The position numbers were made by a program, and so were the translations under genes. Positions 5,584 through 10,308 of a stretch of DNA of 10,308 bases are shown here, piece after piece. The stretch covers positions 1 to 10,308 of the forward strand of contig CAIYQS010000214.1 of assembly GCA_903928395.1 (NCBI GenBank), read 5' to 3'. The notes under the pieces are model-generated. The model was given only the letters and a program-made list of their open reading frames with translations, did not search any database and was not told the DNA's origin. The DNA comes from an uncultured Actinomycetes bacterium (lineage in GTDB: Bacteria > Actinomycetota > Actinomycetes > Nanopelagicales > Nanopelagicaceae). Each line of letters starts with the position of its first letter. Positions within the stretch are counted from its first letter, which is position 1.

Positions 5584-7801
5584 ACCAATCGGGATCGGAC
5601 ACCCATATAGAGTCGAGCCGTTTGAAAGAACTCCTCACTTTCCTTTGGCAGGCGAATTGATGACTTTCAGGGTTTGTTCGGACGCATCGACTGCGTTTGT
5701 ACGACTTTATCTTGAGGCGGAAGGTCAGCTTCTAACATTTGATTTAGTGAATCATGGTGCGGCGAGCGCGATAGATATTCCACTGTTTGGAAAAACAGCT
5801 AAGGAATTTGTTTCCGATTCCCACCTGGCAGATGCAGCTGCAAGATCAGGTGAATACTCCCGATTTGATGAGTGGAGAATTACTCTTTCACTTCCCGATT
5901 TTTCAGATCTTGCTTCTTATTGGTTTGAAAGTTCTTCGGATACTACCGAGCGATTTACATTCAGTGTCCATAGATGGATTACTCCTGAAAAATCTGACAT
6001 AAGGGTTCGAGGTGAAGTACCGATTGGAAGAACTCCGACGGATGAAGAATGGTTAACCGATCTATCGGGGAATCGTCGTAAAGTGCGCTTTGGTCTGCCA
6101 TTGCTGAGCGACGAAAAAGTAGTTGGTTTCGGTGAGCGATTTCACTCAGTAGTTCAGAATGGCGAACTAGTAGATGCGGTTGTTTATGAAGAGTACAAAG
6201 GACAAGGACATCGAACCTATTTACCGACACCCTTTGCTCACATTATTGGCGGCAATTGTGGATTTCACTTAAACACCACTACCCCCACATATTTTGATGT
6301 TGGTAGATCATCCAAAGAAAAGATTGCCATTGAGGTAGAAGTTACTCCAAGTGCGCAATTTCTTGAACTAAATTTTTTTCAAGGGGATCCGAGTTCCGTG
6401 CTAAAGCAGTACCTTGACTTAGTTGGTTCGGTTCCAACTCCACCTGAATGGATTTTTGAGTTATGGATTAGTAGTAATGAGTGGAACACTCAAGAGAGAG
6501 TAGACCGGGAAGTTGCCGAATCACTTAGTTCAGGGATCTTTCCAGGAGTTGTAGTCCTAGAAGCTTGGTCGGATGAATCAACTTTTACAGTCTTCCGGGA
6601 TGCGGTCTATGAAGTGACGGATGGGAATTCGGGACTTAATGCCTCCGAGATTGTTTATCCGGTGGATGGAGCCTGGCCGAATCCACTACAAATGATTGAA
6701 AAGCTGCATGAGCAAAATATCAAAATTGTTTTGTGGCAAATTCCTGTCATTAAAGACGCCGGCGAGCATGGTTCCCAAGCTGAAGTGAATTGGAATTACG
6801 CAATCGATCACAAAAAAGTGGTTTTGGATGGCAATGGTGAGCCATATCGGGTTCGAGGTTTTTGGTTTCAAGATGGGCTATTACCCGATCTCACAGATCC
6901 ACAGGTTCGCGCCTGGTGGGGAGAACAACGACGATATTTAGTCGAGGAGTTAGGCGTTGACGGATTCAAGACTGATGGGGGTGAACACGCCTGGGGTGAT
7001 GATTTGGTCTATCTTGATGGAAATGTGGGTCTCGTAAAGAACAACCAGTTTCCGATTGGGTATGTCCAAACATTTCATGAATTGCTCGCTAAATTTGGAA
7101 AACCCGAAGTAACTTTTTCTCGCGCAGGTTTTTCTGGCAGTCAGAAATTTCCTACTTTTTGGGCGGGAGATGAGAATTCCACTTGGCAGGCTTTGCGAGC
7201 TTCTGTCACAGCTGGCATCACCGCTTCTGCGAGCGGGTTCTACTTCTGGGGTTGGGACATAGGCGGATTTAGCGGTGAGATCCCTGGAGAGGAGTTGTAT
7301 TTGCGAGGAGCCGCTATGGCAACTTTCTGTCCTATCATGCAAGTTCACTCTGAGTACAACCATCATCAAATTCCATCAAATGATCGGACACCGTGGAATT
7401 TAGCGAAACGTCATCAGAGCCCAGGACTTTTGAATACATTTCGGAAATTTACTGAAATTCGAAGAGCCTTGGTTCCTTATCTCACCACTGAGGCTGCGCA
7501 TGCAGTTGAATCCGGGCGCCCCTTAATGGCGGGCCTATTTTTCGATTACTTCAGTGACGAGAAGATTTGGGAATTCCCGTATCAATATCTACTAGGTCGT
7601 GACTTATTAGTGGCGCCGATAGTGGAAGAGGGCCAGGAAAAGCTGAAGGTTTATCTGCCAAACGGCGAATGGGTCGATCTCTTTACGAAGGAGACGATCT
7701 TTGGAGGTCAGATAATCGAAAAGCAGGTTCCCCTCGATCAGATTGCAGTCTTCGTGAAGCGCTCAATTTGGGCAGATTTCAGCGAAATTCTTCCCATCTA
7801 A
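5570..7801 (+). CDS. GH31 alpha-glycosidase (candidate CNN / alpha-gluco-oligosaccharide hydrolase)
   Basis: This 743-residue cytoplasmic protein has an N-terminal beta-sandwich (about 1-290), a TIM barrel (about 295-620) and C-terminal beta-domains. The GH31 catalytic nucleophile is the Asp of GFKTDGGE (Asp469). The acid/base is most likely the Asp of FWAGDENSTW (Asp534), followed by the conserved FWGWDIGGFSG. Where many GH31 alpha-glucosidases have an Asp in an I-D-x-D-like barrel strand, this one reads VVVLEAWSDE (about 327-336). That variant suggests a particular subgroup and a different -1 subsite. There is no signal peptide. ATG 5570 is chosen. The in-frame GTG at 5558 would give 747 residues. 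Both overlap the end of the GH15 gene, so the two enzymes are coupled. In Kribbella flavida a GH31 enzyme next to a GH15 enzyme opens a cyclic glucotetraose to isomaltose, and the same division of labour is proposed here. Alpha-glucosidase, alpha-1,3-glucosidase or alpha-xylosidase activity cannot be excluded. Confidence 0.88.
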   Translation: MLVHKPIGIGHPYRVEPFERTPHFPLAGELMTFRVCSDASTAFVRLYLEAEGQLLTFDLVNHGAASAIDIPLFGKTAKEFVSDSHLADAAARSGEYSRFDEWRITLSLPDFSDLASYWFESSSDTTERFTFSVHRWITPEKSDIRVRGEVPIGRTPTDEEWLTDLSGNRRKVRFGLPLLSDEKVVGFGERFHSVVQNGELVDAVVYEEYKGQGHRTYLPTPFAHIIGGNCGFHLNTTTPTYFDVGRSSKEKIAIEVEVTPSAQFLELNFFQGDPSSVLKQYLDLVGSVPTPPEWIFELWISSNEWNTQERVDREVAESLSSGIFPGVVVLEAWSDESTFTVFRDAVYEVTDGNSGLNASEIVYPVDGAWPNPLQMIEKLHEQNIKIVLWQIPVIKDAGEHGSQAEVNWNYAIDHKKVVLDGNGEPYRVRGFWFQDGLLPDLTDPQVRAWWGEQRRYLVEELGVDGFKTDGGEHAWGDDLVYLDGNVGLVKNNQFPIGYVQTFHELLAKFGKPEVTFSRAGFSGSQKFPTFWAGDENSTWQALRASVTAGITASASGFYFWGWDIGGFSGEIPGEELYLRGAAMATFCPIMQVHSEYNHHQIPSNDRTPWNLAKRHQSPGLLNTFRKFTEIRRALVPYLTTEAAHAVESGRPLMAGLFFDYFSDEKIWEFPYQYLLGRDLLVAPIVEEGQEKLKVYLPNGEWVDLFTKETIFGGQIIEKQVPLDQIAVFVKRSIWADFSEILPI

Positions 7802-7826
7802 TCGGTCATCTCACCAGAAAGCAAAG

Positions 7827-7865
7827 CCTAACGAGAGGTTTTTAAACCTGCATCCTCTCGTTAGG
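7827..7865 (+). terminator. Perfect 12-bp inverted repeat: end of the sugar cluster and leader of folD
   Basis: CCTAACGAGAGG (7827-7838) is matched exactly by CCTCTCGTTAGG (7854-7865) around a 15-base loop. It starts 25 bases after the GH31 stop, where a terminator would be expected. The bases that follow are ATTTAACA, not a strong T-run, so intrinsic termination may be weak. The 3' arm ends only eight bases before the folD ATG and contains most of the AGGA at 7863-7866, its only ribosome-binding candidate. A competing small hairpin, AGGTTT-TT-AAACCT (7836-7849), uses part of the 5' arm. The element could therefore act as a terminator, as a translational control hairpin for folD, or as both. 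Confidence 0.6.
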
Positions 7866-7873
7866 ATTTAACA

Positions 7874-8722
7874 ATGAGCGCACAGATACTTGACGGCAAG
7901 GCGACAGCTAAAGCAATTAAGACAGAGTTAGCTGCGATCGTTTCAACGATGAGCAATAAGCCTGGATTAGGAACTGTTCTTGTCGGTGACGATCCCGGTT
8001 CGCATTCCTACGTTTCGGGCAAGCACCGAGATTGTGCTGAAGTTGGGATCGCCTCAATTCGAATTGATTTACCTGCAACGGCATCTCAAGCAGATGTGTT
8101 AGCGGCGATCAAAGATCTCAACAACTCTCCGGAGTGCACCGGTTACATTGTTCAATTGCCGCTCCCAAAAGGTATTTCAGCTAATCTGATTCTCGAATCG
8201 ATTGATCCCGATAAAGATGCCGATGGATTGCACCCTTTAAATCTGGGAAAGTTAGTAATCGGCGAACCAGCTCCGCTGCCTTGCACGCCGCGCGGGATTC
8301 TTGAACTCTTGCACCGGTATAACATACCTACAAAAGGCGCCGAAGTCGTGATCATGGGCCGTGGATTAACGGTCGGTCGCCCGTTGTCACTACTGCTTAC
8401 CAGAAAGGGTGATGACGCGACTGTCACCATTACTCACACTTCGACTAAAGATGTTGCATTCCATACTCGGCGTGCAGATATTGTGATTGCGGCAGTGGGT
8501 AGTGCCCACATCTTGACTCCCGATATGGTCAAACCTGGAGCAGCCGTACTCGATGTTGGAATTACCCGCACGGATGCGGGCTTACTTGGGGATATTCATC
8601 CAGGTGTCGCTGAGGTTGCCGCTTTTATTGCTCCAATGCCTGGTGGCGTAGGTCCAATGACGCGAGCGATGCTCATTACAAACGTCGTAGAAATGGCTGC
8701 CCGTGCTAGTAACCCTCGGTAA
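7874..8722 (+). CDS. folD: FolD, methylenetetrahydrofolate dehydrogenase / methenyltetrahydrofolate cyclohydrolase
   Basis: This bifunctional cytoplasmic enzyme interconverts 5,10-methylene-THF, 5,10-methenyl-THF and 10-formyl-THF, using NADP in most bacteria, and so supplies one-carbon units for purine synthesis. At 282 residues it is the normal length. Visible signatures are LVGDDPGSHSYVSGK with Tyr46 and the catalytic Lys50, YIVQLPLPKG (91-100), DPDKDADG (111-118), PCTPRGILELL (136-146), the nucleotide-binding MGRGLTVGRP (161-170) and the C-terminal PMPGGVGPMT (254-263), a family hallmark. The ribosome binding site is poor and partly buried in the upstream hairpin at 7827-7865. The end of the gene overlaps the next small gene by 20 bases. 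Many actinobacteria carry purine genes upstream of folD. Here it follows the sugar cluster instead. Confidence 0.97.
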   Translation: MSAQILDGKATAKAIKTELAAIVSTMSNKPGLGTVLVGDDPGSHSYVSGKHRDCAEVGIASIRIDLPATASQADVLAAIKDLNNSPECTGYIVQLPLPKGISANLILESIDPDKDADGLHPLNLGKLVIGEPAPLPCTPRGILELLHRYNIPTKGAEVVIMGRGLTVGRPLSLLLTRKGDDATVTITHTSTKDVAFHTRRADIVIAAVGSAHILTPDMVKPGAAVLDVGITRTDAGLLGDIHPGVAEVAAFIAPMPGGVGPMTRAMLITNVVEMAARASNPR

Positions 8723-8975
8723 GAAGCTTCCAAAGCTTCCGGGTTCTGACCGGGTTTGGCGGTTACTCGCAATAGCTTTTGTTGTAATCGGCGTCACAAT
8801 TGGGATTTTTAGCGCGGTCCGAACCTGTTCAATTCTGGTTTCGATAGGTGGAGCGCTGTACACATATGTTTCTTATACGACTGGCGTCACAAAACGGACT
8901 ATCGAACTCCTCGTTCCCATGATGTTCACTATCCTGCTTTTTGTAGTGTCTTTCACCTTGCCGCACGCAAAGTAG
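8703..8975 (+). CDS. Small three-helix membrane protein, DUF3017-like
   Basis: This 90-residue protein has three hydrophobic segments at about 20-38, 42-59 and 67-86, a basic N-terminus (GKKLPKL) and a short polar tail. It matches the size, membrane character and position directly after folD of the actinobacterial DUF3017 family, whose function is unknown. The assignment rests mainly on position and topology. The GTG at 8703 lies 20 bases inside folD, so translation is probably coupled to it. No clear ribosome binding site is visible. A frame this hydrophobic with three well-spaced helices is unlikely to be a chance reading of folD's downstream sequence. The next gene, mdh, begins 33 bases later. 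Confidence 0.75.
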   Translation: MLVTLGKKLPKLPGSDRVWRLLAIAFVVIGVTIGIFSAVRTCSILVSIGGALYTYVSYTTGVTKRTIELLVPMMFTILLFVVSFTLPHAK

Positions 8976-8998
8976 GATTGGGCGTAGTTTACTTTTAC

Positions 8999-9004
8999 GG
9001 AGGA
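8999..9004 (+). promoter_or_regulatory. Strong ribosome binding site of mdh
   Basis: GGAGGA lies just upstream of ATG 9009, with a five-base gap from the GGAGG core. It is the best Shine-Dalgarno in the housekeeping half of the window and fixes the mdh start. Confidence 0.75.
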
Positions 9005-9008
9005 TTCC

Positions 9009-9965
9009 ATGGGCAGAGCTGGCAAAGTTACAGTCGTTGGTAGTGGTTTTTATGGTTCTACAACCGCGCTTCGATTGGCCGAATACAATATTTTTGAAAC
9101 GGTAGTTTTAACGGATATCGTAGAAGGAAAACCCGAAGGTCTTGCACTTGATATGAATCAATCTCGTGCGATCGAAGGATTTGAAACAAAGGTAGTGGGA
9201 GCAACCACTACGCCAGAAGGCGTCGGATATGAAGCGACAGCGAATTCAGATGTAGTTGTCATCACCGCGGGACTTCCTCGCAAGCCTGGCATGTCACGGA
9301 TGGACCTCATTGGGGTAAATGCCGGCATCGTACGTGGCGTCGCTGAAAATATCGCGAAGCATTCTCCACATGCCGTCATTATTGTGGTCTCAAATCCACT
9401 TGATGAAATGACAGCGCTCGCGCAGTTGGCCACTAATTTTCCACATCATCAAGTAATGGGCCAAGCTGGAATGCTTGATACCGCTCGCTTCACCAACTTC
9501 GTTGCCGAAAAATTGGCGGTCCCAGTCGGATCGGTAAAGACACTTACTCTTGGTTCGCACGGCGACACCATGGTTCCAGTTCCAAGTCGCTGCACAGCGA
9601 ATGGACAACCACTCACTTCATTGCTTTCTGAAGCCGATATCAACGAACTTGTTGATCGCACGCGCAACGGTGGCGCAGAAGTAGTCGCACTCTTGAAAAC
9701 CGGTTCTGCTTACTATGCACCTTCTGCAGCAGCTGCCCGAATGGCAAAGGCAGTCATCGAAGATTCTGGCGAGATCATGCCAGTGTGCGCATGGGTCGAC
9801 GGTCAATATGGAATTAGCGGAGTTTACCTTGGCGTTGAAGCAAAGATTGGACGCACCGGTGTGGTTGAAGTTGTAGAAACTGCGCTTACCGAAAGTGAGA
9901 TAGCAGCACTCAAAGTTGCGGCCGAAGCCGTTCGCACCAAACAATCAGATGTAAAAGACCTCTAA
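9009..9965 (+). CDS. mdh: Malate dehydrogenase (LDH-like type), TCA cycle
   Basis: This 318-residue protein oxidises malate to oxaloacetate with NAD. The dinucleotide fold begins with VTVVGSGFYGSTTA (GxGxxG at 11-16), and Asp36 at the end of the second strand predicts NAD rather than NADP. The substrate loop LPRKPGMSRMDLI carries Arg91 and Arg97, which is the malate-type pattern rather than the lactate-type one. Asn129 (SNP), Asp157 and Arg160 (GMLDTAR) and the catalytic His184 (GSHGDTMVP) complete the active site. It belongs to the lactate-dehydrogenase-like group of malate dehydrogenases. The start is fixed by a strong ribosome binding site. It lies 57 bases upstream of icd, with no terminator between, so the two TCA-cycle genes are probably cotranscribed. 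Confidence 0.95.
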   Translation: MGRAGKVTVVGSGFYGSTTALRLAEYNIFETVVLTDIVEGKPEGLALDMNQSRAIEGFETKVVGATTTPEGVGYEATANSDVVVITAGLPRKPGMSRMDLIGVNAGIVRGVAENIAKHSPHAVIIVVSNPLDEMTALAQLATNFPHHQVMGQAGMLDTARFTNFVAEKLAVPVGSVKTLTLGSHGDTMVPVPSRCTANGQPLTSLLSEADINELVDRTRNGGAEVVALLKTGSAYYAPSAAAARMAKAVIEDSGEIMPVCAWVDGQYGISGVYLGVEAKIGRTGVVEVVETALTESEIAALKVAAEAVRTKQSDVKDL

Positions 9966-10022
9966 AAGAATTACCTAGAAGAGACTATTGGGCAGAACTA
10001 CTCAGAAGAAAGTAGGAAAGTA

Positions 10023-10308
10023 ATGGCGAAGATAAAGGTCACGGGGACCGTCGTAGAGCTTGATGGCGATGAGATGACCCGGATTATTTGGCAATTTATT
10101 AAAGAGAAATTGATTCTGCCTTATCTTGATGTAAATCTCGAATATTACGATTTAAGTATCCAAAATCGCGATGCAACAGATGATCAGGTCACCATTGATT
10201 CAGCACATGCAATTCAAAAGCATGGAGTTGGAGTTAAGTGCGCAACTATCACTCCAGATGAAGCTCGGGTAGAAGAGTTTGGGTTAAAGAAGATGTGGAA
10301 GTCGCCCA
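10023..10308 (+). CDS. icd: NADP-dependent isocitrate dehydrogenase, N-terminal part (cut by the right edge)
   Basis: The frame from ATG 10023 is open to the end of the window (95 codons plus one base). AGGA at 10014-10017 is a suitable ribosome binding site. The translation begins MAKIKVTGTVVELDGDEMTR, continues to IIWQFIKEKLILPYLDVNLEYYDLSI and later reads VKCATITPDEARVEEF and LKKMWKSP. These are the conserved N-terminal blocks of the homodimeric isocitrate dehydrogenase subfamily shared with eukaryotic IDH1/IDH2, not the large monomeric type found in many other actinobacteria. It converts isocitrate to 2-oxoglutarate and CO2 with NADP. The catalytic C-terminal region is outside the window. 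Confidence 0.93.
   Translation, partial: MAKIKVTGTVVELDGDEMTRIIWQFIKEKLILPYLDVNLEYYDLSIQNRDATDDQVTIDSAHAIQKHGVGVKCATITPDEARVEEFGLKKMWKSP

Noticed and set aside
6950..7369. 139-codon open frame on the minus strand inside the GH31 gene
   Set aside because: It is antisense to the catalytic core of a clear GH31 enzyme, has no recognisable domain and no ribosome binding site that I can support.
7802..7873. ZTP or tetrahydrofolate riboswitch upstream of folD
   Set aside because: The leader is too short and I do not see the conserved core elements of those classes. Only a simple inverted repeat is present.
9618..9944. 108-codon open frame on the minus strand inside mdh
   Set aside because: It is a shadow of the well-supported mdh frame, with an unstructured, cysteine-rich composition and no family resemblance.

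Overview
The window looks like a piece of a low-GC actinobacterial genome, most likely a freshwater planktonic lineage of the acI / Nanopelagicales type. This is inference. It rests on the moderate base composition, the very short intergenic gaps, the conserved actinobacterial order folD - small DUF3017-like membrane protein - mdh - icd, and the actinobacterial character of the proteins. No 16S or other phylogenetic marker is present to confirm it.

Left part (about 1-7801): one co-directional sugar-catabolic cluster of six genes. In order these are a ROK-family repressor, two ABC sugar permeases (MalF-like and MalG-like), a family-1 extracellular sugar-binding protein, a GH15 glucoamylase-like hydrolase and a GH31 alpha-glycosidase. 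Start and stop codons overlap at three of the joints (4, 8 and about 14 bases). A nested palindrome lies just upstream of the regulator and is a candidate operator. The leftmost 24 bases look like the start of a divergent gene on the minus strand. A hairpin followed by a T-run separates the binding-protein gene from the two hydrolase genes, and a perfect 12-bp inverted repeat closes the cluster. Neither hydrolase has a signal peptide, so an oligosaccharide is probably imported intact and cut inside the cell. No ABC ATPase is encoded here, so a shared MsmK/UgpC-type ATPase elsewhere is implied.

The set regulator + sugar transporter + GH31 + GH15 matches in content a cluster described in Kribbella flavida for intracellular breakdown of cyclobis-(1->6)-alpha-nigerosyl (CNN), a cyclic glucotetraose. 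There the GH31 enzyme opens CNN to isomaltose and the GH15 enzyme splits isomaltose to glucose. The best hypothesis for this locus is therefore uptake and catabolism of CNN or related alpha-1,6/alpha-1,3 gluco-oligosaccharides. The substrate is not proven by the sequence.

Right part (7874-10308): housekeeping genes. They are folD (one-carbon/folate metabolism), a 90-residue three-helix membrane protein of DUF3017 type translationally overlapping folD, mdh (malate dehydrogenase) and the first 286 bases of icd (NADP-type isocitrate dehydrogenase), which runs off the right edge. There is no gene-free stretch longer than 300 bases, and I see no RNA genes, mobile elements or CRISPR arrays.
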